From JACVRW01 sp963814095 (GTDB taxonomy: Bacteria; Actinomycetota; Thermoleophilia; Solirubrobacterales; Thermoleophilaceae): a stretch of 64,000 nucleotides of DNA. The stretch is from the NCBI GenBank assembly GCA_963814095.1, contig CAWFBT010000002.1:124001-188000 (forward strand), written 5' to 3'. Both the position numbers and the translations under genes were made by a program. Shown in pieces: positions 33,650 through 44,112 of the stretch; the first letter of the stretch is position 1, and each line of letters opens with the position of its first letter. The notes under the pieces are model-generated. The model ran no database searches, had not been told where the DNA came from, and saw only the letters and a program-made list of their open reading frames with translations.

Positions 33650-35755
33650 ATGCAGACGAAGCTCATCGGGATCGACGTAGGCGGGACCTTCACCGACGCG
33701 GTCGGCATGGCCGCGGACGGGTCCATGATCAGGGGCAAGGCCTCGACCACCCCGAGCGCGCACGTCGAGGGGATCATGAATGCGCTCGAACGGCTCGCCG
33801 AGGCGGCCGGGACCGAGCGCGGCGAGCTGCTGCGCGAGGCCGACCTGCTGTCGGTCGGCACGACCGTGATCACGAACGCGATCGCCGAGATGAAGGGCCG
33901 GCGCACCGGCCTGCTGGTGACCAAGGGGTTCCGCGACACGCTGCGGATCGCGCGTTCGCCGCGCATCCCGACGGTCGATCCATTCGTGCAGGCGCCGATG
34001 CCGGAGCTCGTGCCGCGCAACCTGATCGGCGAGATCGACGAGCGCGTCGACGTCGACGGCGATGTCGTCGTGCCGCTCGACGAGCAGCAGGTGCTCGAGT
34101 GCGTGGGCCGGCTGGTCGAGGACGAGGGCATCGAGGCGCTCGCCGTCTGTTACCTCTGGTCGTTCCTGAACCCTGCTCACGAGGCCCGCACCCGGGAGAT
34201 CGTGAGTGAGGCGTTCCCGGGCCTGTTCCTCAGCGTCTCGTCCGAGCTCTACCCCGTGATCCGCGAGTACGAGCGCATGGTCACGACCTGCCTGAACGCC
34301 TTCGTCAGCGAGGCGGTCACGAGCTACGTGGAGGAGCTCGACAGCCGGCTGACCGATGCCGGCTTCGAGGGTCGCGTCTACCTCGGCCAGTCGCTCGGCG
34401 GCTCGCTCGAGCCCGAGGAGGCCAAGCGCCGGCCGCTTCACCTCTTCAACTCGGGTCCCGTCGGCGGCGTGATCGGCGCGCGCAGGCTCGCCGACGCGAT
34501 GGGCCTCACGGACATCATCACGGCGGACATGGGCGGGACGAGCTTCGACGTCGCGCTGGTTCGCGAGGGCCAGCCCGACGTGAGTCACCGGACCGTCATG
34601 GAGCGCTTCGAGACCGGGCTGAGCAAGGTCGACATCACCGTCGTCGGCGCCGGCGGTGGCTCGATCTGCTGGCTCGACGAGCGGGGCGCGCCGCGCGTCG
34701 GCCCGCACAGCGCGGGGGCCGTCCCCGGGCCGGCGTGCTACGGCCGCGGCGGGACCGAGCCGACCGTCACGGACGTCGCGGCGGTGCTCGGGCTGATCGA
34801 CCCGGACTACTTCCTCGGCGGGGCGATGGAGCTCGACATCGACGCAGCCCGGACCGCGATCGAGTCCCGGCTCGCCGGGCTCGGCGAGTCGGCCGAGGAG
34901 ATCGGCGCCCGCATGACGCGCATCATCGTCGGCAACATGCTCGCCGCCGTGCGCACGGTCTCGGTCCAGCGCGGCCGGGACCCGCGCGGACTCACGATGT
35001 TCGCCTACGGCGGCGCCTCGGGGCTGTTCGCCGCGGAGCTATGCCGCGGGATGGGGATCTCGAGGATCGTCGTCCCGAACTTCGCGGCGGTCTTCTCGGC
35101 GGCCGGCCTGCTCGCGGCCGACCCGATCCGCACCGAGGCACGCACCGTCCAGTGGTCGCCCGAGGCGGGCGAGCTCGACGTCGTCAACGAGGCGCTGGCG
35201 TCGATGCGCGCGGCCGCCGTCGAGAACCTCGAGGGTCGCGGCTTCTCGCGCGACGAGGTCCAGGTGGAGTACGTGCTGGCGATGCGGTTCGCCGGCCAGA
35301 CCTTCGACGTCGACGTGCCCGTCGAGGCGCGGCCGCTCACAGATGACGACCGGGAACCGCTGATCGCGAGCTTCCAGGAGCGCTACGGCGAGCTCTACGG
35401 GGCCGGGTCGGTCTGGGAGAACTTCCCGATGACGGTGATGACCGCGCGCGTGGTCGCGCGCGGCGTCCGCCCCAAGCCCCCGCCTCCGCGCCTGAACGGG
35501 TCCGCCGATGGCGCCTCGGCGGATACGGCGCTGCGCAAGCGCCGCCGCGTCTACCTGAGCGACGCCGGTGGCTGGAGCGACGTCGACTGCTACGAGGCGG
35601 CGGGGCTGCCCGTCGGCGAGGCCATGCGCGGGCCCTGCATCGTCGAGGACGTGGACACCACGATCTTCGTGCCGGCCGACGCGCGCCTCGCGCGCGAGCC
35701 GTTCGGCGGCTTCGAGCTTCAGCTGAGCACGACCACGGAAGGAGCCGAGCGATGA
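33650..35755 (+). CDS. Hydantoinase/oxoprolinase/acetone-carboxylase A-type subunit (HyuA)
   Basis: 701 residues from ATG 33650 (GGGGGAG upstream); the frame extends upstream as a shadow. Nucleotide-binding actin-like fold motifs: GIDVGGTFTDAVG at the N-terminus, then DMGGTSFDVALV, and GAGGGSICWLD. Family members use ATP to open lactams (5-oxoprolinase, hydantoinase) or to carboxylate ketones (acetone, acetophenone). The ATG overlap with HyuB makes a two-subunit enzyme likely. The substrate is not known; presence of a zinc-ribbon tail on HyuB points towards the carboxylase branch (inference). Confidence 0.88.
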   Translation: MQTKLIGIDVGGTFTDAVGMAADGSMIRGKASTTPSAHVEGIMNALERLAEAAGTERGELLREADLLSVGTTVITNAIAEMKGRRTGLLVTKGFRDTLRIARSPRIPTVDPFVQAPMPELVPRNLIGEIDERVDVDGDVVVPLDEQQVLECVGRLVEDEGIEALAVCYLWSFLNPAHEARTREIVSEAFPGLFLSVSSELYPVIREYERMVTTCLNAFVSEAVTSYVEELDSRLTDAGFEGRVYLGQSLGGSLEPEEAKRRPLHLFNSGPVGGVIGARRLADAMGLTDIITADMGGTSFDVALVREGQPDVSHRTVMERFETGLSKVDITVVGAGGGSICWLDERGAPRVGPHSAGAVPGPACYGRGGTEPTVTDVAAVLGLIDPDYFLGGAMELDIDAARTAIESRLAGLGESAEEIGARMTRIIVGNMLAAVRTVSVQRGRDPRGLTMFAYGGASGLFAAELCRGMGISRIVVPNFAAVFSAAGLLAADPIRTEARTVQWSPEAGELDVVNEALASMRAAAVENLEGRGFSRDEVQVEYVLAMRFAGQTFDVDVPVEARPLTDDDREPLIASFQERYGELYGAGSVWENFPMTVMTARVVARGVRPKPPPPRLNGSADGASADTALRKRRRVYLSDAGGWSDVDCYEAAGLPVGEAMRGPCIVEDVDTTIFVPADARLAREPFGGFELQLSTTTEGAER

Positions 35756-37878
35756 CCGTCGAGACCGGCAGGGACCACGACCCCGTCACCGCCGAGGTGG
35801 TGAACATGGCCATGCAGGCGATCGTGCTCGAGATGGGGATCACGATCGAGCGGACCTCGGGGCAGCCGGCCGCCACCGACGCCAAGGACTACTCCTGCGT
35901 GCTCTGCAAGGCCGACGGCGGATCGATCGCCTACTACGGCAACAACCTCCAGCACCTGGGTGACTCGCTCACGGGCACGCAGGCGATCGTGGCCGCCTTC
36001 GACCCGGAGACCATCGATCCCGGCGATGCGTTCATCTACAACGACCCCTTCTCGACCGGCGCCCTGCATCAGTGCGACGTCGCCGTGCAGGCGCCGGTGT
36101 TCGCCGAGGGGCGGCTCGTCGCATGGATCTTCACCAACATCCATCACGCCGACATCGGCGGGATGACGCCGGCCGGGTTCTGCCCGGAGAGCCGGGACGT
36201 GTACGGCGAGGGTCTGCGCATGCCGCCCATCAAGCTGGTGGAGGCGGGCCGCATGAACGACAGCATCATGACGCTGGTCGAAGCCAACGTGCGCACGCCG
36301 ATCGTCCTCGGCGACATCCGCAGCCAGCTGGCCGCCATCAACGTCGGTCGTACGCGCCTGCTCGAGGCGATCGAGGAGCACGGCGCCGTGGAGTGGGAGC
36401 GCTACCTGTCGGTCAACGAGCGGCTGCTCACCGAGCTGCTCGCGGAGCGGATCGCCTCGATCCCGCCGGGCCTCTACGAGGCGCTCGACTGGGTCGAGTA
36501 CGACGCATTCGGCGGCGAGACCTACGTGCCGATCAGGTGCAGCCTCGAGGTGACAGAGGACGCCCGGCTCGTCTTCGACTACAGCGGCTCGGGCCCGCAG
36601 ATGCCGGGCTACGTGAACGGCAGCCGCGGCGCCATGCTCGGCTCGGTGATGCCGGTCCTGCTGGCCGCCCTGCTGCCCGACTACGACGTCAACGCCGGCG
36701 TGTACGAGCGCCTCGAGGTGCGCGTGGGCGAGGAGGGCTCGATCACGAACCCGACGCTGCCCGCCGGGACCTCGGGCGGCCACATGGACACCGGGCCGCG
36801 CGCGATGCGGGCCGCGCACGGCGCGCTGTCGCGCGCGATGGCGCTCAGCGACGACCCATGGATCCGCGGGCGCTCCTACGCGCTCGGCGGGGTGACCGTC
36901 GGCGTGCCGGTGATGACGGGCCGCCGCCTCACGGGCGACTGGGGCTACGCCTTCTTCCTCGACCAACAGGCGATCGGCCATGGCGGGCTCCCCTCGGGCG
37001 ACGGCGTTGCCTTCGGCGGCATCGACTACTCGATCGCGGGACGCGAGCCGGACGTGGAGACGGCCGAGGCCGCCGGTCCGATCATGTACCTGTGGCGACG
37101 CGAGATGGCCGACTCGGGCGGCCCCGGAGCGCATCGCGGCGGCAACTCGCTCGAAGCCGTATTCGTGCCGTGGAAGGTCGACCGCGCCGAGCTGGCGCAC
37201 TCGTGCGCCGGCGGCGTGGTGCCGACCCGCGGCAACCGCGGCGGCTACCCGGGCGGCACGACCTGGGTGGAGGTGTTCCCGGACGCGCTGCCTGAGAGCT
37301 ACGAACGCCTGCCCGATCCCGAAGGGCTCGACATCGAGCCGGAGCCCGTGCGGGCCAAGTGCGCCTCCTACGACCTCGGCCTGCGCGATGCCGTGCGCCA
37401 GCTCATGACCGGCGGCTCCGGCTGGGGCGATCCCCTGCTGCGGCCCGTCGACGACGTGCTGCGCGACATCGAGGCGGGCAGCATCACGACCGCCGCCGCC
37501 GCGGCCGCGTTCGGAGTGGTGTTCGCAAACGGGGCGGGGGTCGACGTCGAGGCAACCGAGGCGCGGCGGGCCGAACGCCGCAGGGAGCGGCTCGGGCGCG
37601 ACCCGCTGCCGATCGCGGATCCCACGCCGCGGGCGGCTGTGAAGCCGGTCGCGGGCGAGCTCGTATGCAGCTTCTGCGACACGCAGCTCGGCGAGGTGAC
37701 CGGCGCGAACGGCGGTCCCCCCGGAGCGGAGCGCCGCCGCTACCCGCTCGCCGAGCGGCTCGGGGAGTGGAACGTGCCGGTGCAGTCGGGCAAGCGCGAG
37801 CGCTTCGACCTCGTGGAGCAGTGCTGCCCGGGCTGCGGGACGTTGCTCGAGGTCGACGTGGTGTCGCAGGCGCCGTGA
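35752..37878 (+). CDS. HyuB-type subunit with C-terminal zinc ribbon
   Basis: 708 residues. The N-terminal part has the HyuB signature DAKDYSCVLCKAD and GDAFIYNDPFSTGALHQCD, and the middle GGHMDTGPRAMR and RGGNSLEAVFVP. The last 75 residues carry CSFC (Cys639/642) and CPGC (Cys692/695), a zinc-ribbon resembling the gamma subunit of acetone carboxylase fused to the chain. Stop overlaps the GTG of the ligase at 37875. Together with HyuA it would form an ATP-dependent carboxylase or amidohydrolase; the substrate is unknown. Confidence 0.88.
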   Translation: MTVETGRDHDPVTAEVVNMAMQAIVLEMGITIERTSGQPAATDAKDYSCVLCKADGGSIAYYGNNLQHLGDSLTGTQAIVAAFDPETIDPGDAFIYNDPFSTGALHQCDVAVQAPVFAEGRLVAWIFTNIHHADIGGMTPAGFCPESRDVYGEGLRMPPIKLVEAGRMNDSIMTLVEANVRTPIVLGDIRSQLAAINVGRTRLLEAIEEHGAVEWERYLSVNERLLTELLAERIASIPPGLYEALDWVEYDAFGGETYVPIRCSLEVTEDARLVFDYSGSGPQMPGYVNGSRGAMLGSVMPVLLAALLPDYDVNAGVYERLEVRVGEEGSITNPTLPAGTSGGHMDTGPRAMRAAHGALSRAMALSDDPWIRGRSYALGGVTVGVPVMTGRRLTGDWGYAFFLDQQAIGHGGLPSGDGVAFGGIDYSIAGREPDVETAEAAGPIMYLWRREMADSGGPGAHRGGNSLEAVFVPWKVDRAELAHSCAGGVVPTRGNRGGYPGGTTWVEVFPDALPESYERLPDPEGLDIEPEPVRAKCASYDLGLRDAVRQLMTGGSGWGDPLLRPVDDVLRDIEAGSITTAAAAAAFGVVFANGAGVDVEATEARRAERRRERLGRDPLPIADPTPRAAVKPVAGELVCSFCDTQLGEVTGANGGPPGAERRRYPLAERLGEWNVPVQSGKRERFDLVEQCCPGCGTLLEVDVVSQAP

Positions 37879-39420
37879 GCCCCGACGCGCGCCTGCGAGC
37901 GGCCCAGCTGTCGCTGGGGGAGCTCCTCCGCCGCAACGCGGTCCGCCTGCCCGCTGCGCCCGCGCTCCGTCTGGAGGAGCGCACGGTGACCTACGGCGAC
38001 CTCGACGAGCGCTCGAGCACGCTCGCCGCGGTGTTGCGCGAGCGCGAGGTTCGCGAGGGCGACACGGTCGCCGTCCTGATGCACAACGGCATCGAGATGG
38101 TCGAGACGCTGTTCGCGATCCACAAGCTCGGGGCGGTCGCCGCTCCGCTCAACTTCCGGCTGAGCACCGAGGAGGTGACGTTCATCCTCGGCGACGTGGG
38201 CGCGCGCGGGCTCGTGGCGGACGAGCCACTGCTCGAGCTGACCGGCGGCGCGCCGGGCATCGAATGGACGCTCGCGGTCAGCGGCGAGCCGGGCTCGAGC
38301 TACGAGGAGGCGCTCGCGGCGGCGAGCCCGCTCGAGCCGGAGCAGGTGGACGACGACGCGCCCGCGTTCGTGATGTACACCTCGGGCACGACCGGCCGCC
38401 CGAAGGGAGCGGTGCTGACGCACAAGAACCTCGTCGTCAACACCTGGAGCTGGGTCGTTCGAGGTGGGCGTGGCGCGCGGCGACACGTACACGGCCGGTT
38501 TCCCGCTGTTCCACATCGGCGGGCTCGTCGGCCTCTACCCCTTTCTGCTGCTGGGCGAGTGCGTGGTGCTGCAGCGGAGCCGAGGCTTCGACCCGGACGC
38601 CGCGCTCGAGCTGATCGCGGGCAGCGCGGCGACGATCTGCGCGTTCGTCCCCGCGCAATGGCAGCTGCTCGTCGACAGGCCCGGGGCCGCGGAGCGGCTG
38701 CGCGGCCAGCGCCGCGCCCTCTGGGGCGGCTCGCCCGCGTCGCGGCCGTTGCTCGAGCGCATGGTCGAGACGCTCCCGGCCGACAGCGTGATCAGCACCT
38801 TCGGCCAGACCGAGGTCACCGCCAACGCGGCCTTCCTCGGCCCCTCCGACGCGCTGCGCAAGCTCGGATCGGTCGGAAGAGCGGCGCCGACGATGGAGTA
38901 CCGCATCGTCGACGACGACGACCGAGACGTGCCCCCAGGCGAGGTCGGCGAGATCGTCTACCGCGGCCCGACCGTGATGCGCGAGTACCTCGGCCGTCCC
39001 GACGCCACCGCCGAGGCGTTTCGCGGCGGCTGGTTCCACGGCGGCGACCTGGTCCGTGAGGACGACGAGGGCTACCTGTACGTGGTCGACCGCAAGAACG
39101 ACATGATCATCAGCGGGGGCGAGAACATCTACCCCGCCGAGGTCGAGCGTGTGCTCGTCGAGCACCCCGCGGTGGCCGACATCGCGATCGTCGGCATCCC
39201 GCATCCCACCTGGGGAGAGACGCCCGTCGCCTTCGTGGTGACCGCGCCGGGCGCGCCGCCCGCCCCCCGCGAGCTCGTCGAGTTCGGGAGCGAGAGCCTG
39301 GCGCGCTACAAGCGGCCGTCACGAGTGGTGTACGTCGACGAGCTTCCCCGCAACGCGAGCGGCAAGACCTTGAAACGCGCCCTGCGCGAGCGGACGATCC
39401 ACGATGAAGGAGGACCCTGA
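37875..39420 (+). pseudogene. AMP-dependent acyl-CoA synthetase, frame broken by one extra base
   Basis: Starts GTG, overlapping the HyuB stop, and reads through the P-loop MYTSGTTGRPKGAVLTH to NTWSWV; from 38458 the homology continues in the +1 frame as FEVGVARGDTYTAGFPLFH, then FGQTEVTAN, GGDLVREDDEGYLYV, ENIYPAEVE and NASGKTLKRAL. One base of GTCG at 38454-38457 is in excess. Repaired, the product is about 514 residues, a full fatty-acid or aryl-CoA ligase with the catalytic Lys in SGKTLKR. It activates a carboxylic acid with ATP and CoA. Sequence error is likely. Confidence 0.87.
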
Positions 39421-40427
39421 TGGCCCTTGGAACGCTCTTGACCGGGCGCGACGCGCTGTTCCACCAGCCGGCCTACCGCGACCCCACCTGGCTCGAGACC
39501 AACTGGTTCTCGTTCCTCGTCCCCGAGGCCAACCTGCGCTGCCACATGTACAACGGCTTCCGCACCAACCTCGGCGTCGTCTTCAGCCAGATACACGTGT
39601 GGAGCAGGGACTCGCCGACGCTGCTCGACTTCGACTACTGGGATTCCCAGGTGCACCTGCCGCTGCCGCCCGGGAACCTCGATCACTACCGGCTCGCGAA
39701 CGGCTTCGAGGTGCAGATGCTCGAGCCGCTCAGGACCTGGTCTGTCAGCTACGACGGCTTCGGCGACACGCACTTCCGGCTCGAGTACGAGGCGCTGATG
39801 CCCGCCGTGGACAGCCGCGAGACGCGCCTGCCGACGGGCGCCGACTTCAGCCACTTCCACGCGGTCGACCCGGCGCTCGCCGCGACGGTCGGCCACATCG
39901 ACCAGACGCTGTCGGTGAGGGGCGAGGCCGTGATCAAGGGCGAGAGCTACGAGATCGACTTCCCCACGAACCGCGACCACTCCTGGAGCCCGCGGCCCGA
40001 GCGCGCGCACGGGCGGGGCTACTTCGACGAGGGCTACTTCGGGAACGGCGAGCTCTGCTTCCACGTCCAGACGAAGACCGACGAGTTCGACCGTGGCGAC
40101 GTCACGAACGGCTACATCCTCGATCACGGCGAGCTGCTCGCCATCAAGGCCGGCGAGGGGCGCTACGTGATGGAGGGCTGGTGGACGAAGCGGCTCGAGT
40201 ACGAGCTCGAGGACGAGCGTGGGCGCACCCATCTGTTCGTCGGTGAGCCGACCGCCAGCACCTACCTGCCCACGTGGCGCAACCAGTACAACAACGCTGG
40301 CGTGGTGCGCTGGGAGAACGACGGCGAGGTCGGCTGGGGCGAGTTCAAGTGGCACTGGGAGACCACGGAGATGCAGGACTACCAGCGCGCGCATCCGGGC
40401 TTCCCGGTCGCGCTTCAAACGCACTGA
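39420..40427 (+). CDS. AttH/DUF7064-like beta-barrel protein
   Basis: 335 residues, no signal peptide. I recognise the carotenoid/AttH-like (tocopherol-cyclase-type) beta-barrel pattern from strand-rich segments such as SFLVPEANLRCHMYNGFRT and especially NRDHSWSPRP, matched by RDHSWGPR in the protein at 47790. Members bind or rearrange bulky lipids; many are uncharacterised. The start overlaps the ligase stop. It closes the HyuA/HyuB operon in the first module, as the second copy does in the later module. Function unknown. Confidence 0.55.
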   Translation: MALGTLLTGRDALFHQPAYRDPTWLETNWFSFLVPEANLRCHMYNGFRTNLGVVFSQIHVWSRDSPTLLDFDYWDSQVHLPLPPGNLDHYRLANGFEVQMLEPLRTWSVSYDGFGDTHFRLEYEALMPAVDSRETRLPTGADFSHFHAVDPALAATVGHIDQTLSVRGEAVIKGESYEIDFPTNRDHSWSPRPERAHGRGYFDEGYFGNGELCFHVQTKTDEFDRGDVTNGYILDHGELLAIKAGEGRYVMEGWWTKRLEYELEDERGRTHLFVGEPTASTYLPTWRNQYNNAGVVRWENDGEVGWGEFKWHWETTEMQDYQRAHPGFPVALQTH

Positions 40428-40449
40428 CAGTCAAGGAGGAGAGGTACGC

Positions 40450-41901
40450 ATGGATGTGAAGCTTCGACGGCCGCTCGTGCCCCTGGTTCTCGCGGTCGCG
40501 TTCGGCGTCGCCCTGCTTGCTGCGGGGCCCGCCGCGGCGGATCGCGCAGGCTCTGGCCCGACCGTGAGCGGCCCGGTAACCGGAGGCGCGAAGGGCTTTC
40601 CCTTCCTGTCGAGCACGCGTGACCTCGGGAGGCTCGGCTACGTCGAGCGCGAGTACTTCATCGAGGGAACGGCCACGACCTTCTCACCCGACCAGCCGCT
40701 CACGGCCGACGGGCGCTGGTCGGTGAGCCCGGGCCCGGACAGCGCTCCGTTCAAGACGCGCATCCTCGTCCGCCGGCCGACCAGCAACCGCCGCTTCAAC
40801 GGCACCGTGGTGGTCGAGTGGGCGAACGTGAGCGGCGGCTACGAGCTGCCCGGCGATTGGGCCTTCGGCAGCAAGGAGCTCCTTAGGGATGGCTTCGCCT
40901 ACGTGCTCGTGTCCGCCCAGCAGCTGGGCGTGCAGGGCACGTCGCCTAACAACCTCGTCAACTGGGACCCGCAGCGCTACGGCTCGCTGACCCATCCCGG
41001 CGACAGCTTCTCCTACGACATCTTCACCCAGGCCGGCACGGCGCTCGCGCGGCCGCACGGCATCGATCCGCTCGCCGGGCTCGACGTCAGGAGCGTCGTG
41101 GCCGACGGCGAGTCGCAGTCGGCGAATCGGCTCACGACCTACTACAACGCGGTCCAGCCGCTGGCGAAGGTGTTCGACGGCTTCATGATCCACAGCCGGA
41201 CGGCGAACGGCGCGGCGCTGTCTCAGGCGCCCCAGACCCCGGTGCCGCTGCCCGAGGCGACCCGCTACCGGACCGATCAGCCTGTCCCGCTGCAGCTGCT
41301 GCAGACCGAGACCGACCTGATCACGCTCGGGTACTACCCCGCTCGCCAGCCGGACAGCCGCTGGTTCCGGGACTGGGAGGTCGCGGGCGCCTCACATGCC
41401 GACCTGTATTTCAACGACCAGCAGGCCGCCGACGTGGCCAGGTCGACCGGCGCACCCTTCGAGGTCACCGGCTGCTCGGCGCCGCCGAACACCGGGGTCA
41501 CGCACCACTACGTGCTGAACGCGGCCTACCGGCACCTCGGCAGGTGGTCCCGCGGGGGCGCGGCGCCTCCGGTGGCGCCTCGGCTCGCGATCGATCCCGG
41601 GCCACCCCCGGCGATCGTCCGGGACGCGCTCGGCAACGCCGTCGGAGGCATCCGGCTGCCGGACATCGAGGCACCGGTCGGGCTGCTGAGCGGCGAGGGC
41701 AACACGGGGCCGACCTTCTGCCGGCTGTACGGCCAGTTCGTGGCCTTCGACGAGGCGACGCTGCGAGAGCTCTACCCGACGCGAGCGGCGTTCCTCAGGC
41801 GCTACGTGCGCGCGGCGGCCGGGGCCGTCCTCGACGGCTTCCTGCTGCCGGCGGACGCGCTCGAGCTGACGGGGCGGGCCTTCGTGGATCCGCCCCTCTG
41901 A
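40450..41901 (+). CDS. Secreted alpha/beta-hydrolase-domain protein
   Basis: 483 residues from ATG 40450, after AAGGAGGAGAGG; the in-frame upstream extension is spurious. A Sec signal peptide is clear: MDVKLRRPLVPLVLAVAFGV continuing to AAGPAAA and likely cleavage near residue 33. The mature protein resembles the actinobacterial alpha/beta-hydrolase-domain (PF20091-like) family, with GESQSAN as nucleophile elbow and HSRTANG. It would release an acid or alcohol from a polymeric or ester substrate outside the cell, feeding the pathway (inference). It is the only clearly exported enzyme here. Confidence 0.75.
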   Translation: MDVKLRRPLVPLVLAVAFGVALLAAGPAAADRAGSGPTVSGPVTGGAKGFPFLSSTRDLGRLGYVEREYFIEGTATTFSPDQPLTADGRWSVSPGPDSAPFKTRILVRRPTSNRRFNGTVVVEWANVSGGYELPGDWAFGSKELLRDGFAYVLVSAQQLGVQGTSPNNLVNWDPQRYGSLTHPGDSFSYDIFTQAGTALARPHGIDPLAGLDVRSVVADGESQSANRLTTYYNAVQPLAKVFDGFMIHSRTANGAALSQAPQTPVPLPEATRYRTDQPVPLQLLQTETDLITLGYYPARQPDSRWFRDWEVAGASHADLYFNDQQAADVARSTGAPFEVTGCSAPPNTGVTHHYVLNAAYRHLGRWSRGGAAPPVAPRLAIDPGPPPAIVRDALGNAVGGIRLPDIEAPVGLLSGEGNTGPTFCRLYGQFVAFDEATLRELYPTRAAFLRRYVRAAAGAVLDGFLLPADALELTGRAFVDPPL

Positions 41902-41914
41902 GCGTGCGGACGAA

Positions 41915-41946
41915 GCGGCGCCGCAGGCCGTGACTTGCGGCGCCGC
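41915..41946 (+). terminator. Hairpin, possible terminator
   Basis: Perfect 11-bp inverted repeat: GCGGCGCCGCA at 41915-41925, loop of ten, TGCGGCGCCGC at 41936-41946, followed by GCGGCTTTGTGG. There is only a short T run. It sits 14 bp after the secreted-hydrolase stop and would separate it from the second HyuA gene. It could also be a protein-binding site. Confidence 0.45.
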
Positions 41947-42009
41947 GCGGCTTTGTGGTACCGATTCCGATATCGACGTCAGTTCTGATCGGGGGAGCGA
42001 AACGCTGAG

Positions 42010-44112
42010 ATGACAACGCAGTCCGCGAACGGCGACGCGCCCGCTGCGCTGATCGGCGTCGACGTCGGCGGGACCCACACCGACGTCTGCGTGAGCGCGG
42101 GTGGTCAGCTCGTGCGCGGCAAGGCGCTCACGACCCACGACGACTACAGCGTCGGGGTCGTCGACGCGATCGGGGTGGCGGCCGGCGAGCTCGACCTGAC
42201 GGCCGGGGCGCTCCTCGCGGAGACCGAGGCGCTCGTGAGCGGCACGACCGTGGTCACGAACGCGCTCACGGAGCTGCGCGGGGCCAGGGTCGGAGTGCTG
42301 ATCACGCGCGGCTTCAAGGACGTCTTCCGGTTCGCGGGCGGGGCGCGGCGGCCGCTCTATGACGACCAGCTCCAGGACAACCCGCCCGACGTCGTCGAGC
42401 GCTCGTCCATCAAGGAGATCGACGAGCGGACCATGAGCGACGGCTCCGAGCTCGTCCCGCTCGATGAGGACCAGGTGCGCGCGGCGGTTCGGGAGCTGCG
42501 CGACGACGGGGTCGAGACGATCGCGATCTGCTTCCTCTGGTCGTTCCTCGAGCCGGCGCACGAGCGCCGCGCGGCGGAGATCGTGCGCGAGGAGTGGCCC
42601 GAGGCTTTCGTGACGCTCTCGAGCGACATCTTCCCGGTGGTGCGCGAGCACGAGCGCTTCTTCAGCGCGGTTTTCAACTCGTACTGCCAGCCGTCGGTGG
42701 TCCGGCTGCTCGACACGCTCGCCGAGCGCCTGCGCGGCGAGGGCTTCGCGGGCCATCTGTCGTTCTTCGCCGGCGCGGGTGGCGCGATCACGAGGGAGCT
42801 GGCCGGGCGCTTCCCGCTGCTGTTGCTCGCCTCCGGCCCGGCCGGCGGGGTCACCGGGGCGATCACCCTCGCCGAGCGCATGGGCACGCGCGACGTGCTC
42901 GTGGGCGACATGGGCGGCACGAGCTTCGACACGACCCTGATCCGCGACCTGCAGCCGATCGTGCGGCCGCGAGCCGAGATCTCGAACATGCCGGCCGGCC
43001 TGGCGACGCTCGACATCCTCTCGATCGGCGCCGGCGGTGGCAGCCTCGCCGGGGTGGACAGCCGCGGCGTGCCGAAGGTCGGCCCTCAGAGCGCGGGCTC
43101 GATGCCGGGACCGGTCTGCTACGGCCGCGGCGGCACGGTCGCGACGGTCACGGACGCGGCCGTCGTGGCCGGCTACATCGACCCCGAGAACTACCTGAAC
43201 GGGCGGCTCGCCCTCGACCGCGAGGGCGCCGCCCGGGCGATCGACCGCTTCGGCGCGAGCTTCGGCTGGGACGGCGACCAGAGCGTCGACGCGATCCTCG
43301 AGCTGACGGCCACGAACATGGCCGACGCGCTCCGGGCCGTGACGATCGAGCGCGGTCAGGACCCGCGCGAGTGCACGATGTTCGCCTACGGCGGGACGCT
43401 GCCGATGTTCGCGGCGGCGATCTGCTCGAAGCTCGACATCGATCGCGTGGTGATCCCGCGCAACAGCTCGGTCTTCTCGGCCTACGGCGTGATGGTCGCC
43501 AAGTTCCTGCGCCGCTACTCGCGCTCGCTCCAGATGACGCTCGTCGACCCGGCGGTGGCGGGCGAGGTCGCGCGCATCCGCGAGGAGATGTCGCGCCAGG
43601 CCGTCGAGGAGGCGCAGGCGGGCGGGATCGCGGAGGAGGCCCTCACGTTCGGCTGGGCCGCCGACCTTCGCTTCATGGGCCAGACCTTCGAGATCGAGGT
43701 GCCGCTCGGCGAGGAGGAGCTGACCACGGAGGCGGCGCTCGCGCTGGCCGAGGGCTTCCCGGAGCGCTACGAGGAGTCCTACGGCAGGGGCACGGCCTGG
43801 GAGGGGTCGCCGGTGATGCTCGTGAACGTGAACCTGACCGTGACCGCCGAGCGACCGGTGCCCGCCCTGCGGCCGGTGGCTCTCGACGGGACCGGAGTCG
43901 AGCACGCCGAGAAGGAGCGGCGCGAGATCCTGCTGCCCGGCGGCGAACGCACCACGGTGGCGGTGTACGACGGCCCGCAGGTGACTGCGGGCGCCTCGGT
44001 GAGCGGGCCGGCGATCGTGGACGAGCACGACACGACGCTCGTGGTGCCGGCGGGCTGGACCTGCAGGCGCGACGAGTACCTCAACTACCTCATGGAGCGC
44101 GACAGCGAATGA
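42010..44112 (+). CDS. HyuA-type subunit (second copy)
   Basis: 700 residues. Motifs GVDVGGTHTDVCV, DMGGTSFDTTLI, GAGGGSLAGVDSRG and RNSSVFSAYG show the same ATP-binding family as the gene at 33650, though the sequence is diverged. No operator palindrome was found before it; only the hairpin at 41915 and a GGGGGAGCG tract. The ATG overlaps the following HyuB start. It is probably an ATP-dependent carboxylase or amidohydrolase large subunit; the substrate is unknown. Confidence 0.87.
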   Translation: MTTQSANGDAPAALIGVDVGGTHTDVCVSAGGQLVRGKALTTHDDYSVGVVDAIGVAAGELDLTAGALLAETEALVSGTTVVTNALTELRGARVGVLITRGFKDVFRFAGGARRPLYDDQLQDNPPDVVERSSIKEIDERTMSDGSELVPLDEDQVRAAVRELRDDGVETIAICFLWSFLEPAHERRAAEIVREEWPEAFVTLSSDIFPVVREHERFFSAVFNSYCQPSVVRLLDTLAERLRGEGFAGHLSFFAGAGGAITRELAGRFPLLLLASGPAGGVTGAITLAERMGTRDVLVGDMGGTSFDTTLIRDLQPIVRPRAEISNMPAGLATLDILSIGAGGGSLAGVDSRGVPKVGPQSAGSMPGPVCYGRGGTVATVTDAAVVAGYIDPENYLNGRLALDREGAARAIDRFGASFGWDGDQSVDAILELTATNMADALRAVTIERGQDPRECTMFAYGGTLPMFAAAICSKLDIDRVVIPRNSSVFSAYGVMVAKFLRRYSRSLQMTLVDPAVAGEVARIREEMSRQAVEEAQAGGIAEEALTFGWAADLRFMGQTFEIEVPLGEEELTTEAALALAEGFPERYEESYGRGTAWEGSPVMLVNVNLTVTAERPVPALRPVALDGTGVEHAEKERREILLPGGERTTVAVYDGPQVTAGASVSGPAIVDEHDTTLVVPAGWTCRRDEYLNYLMERDSE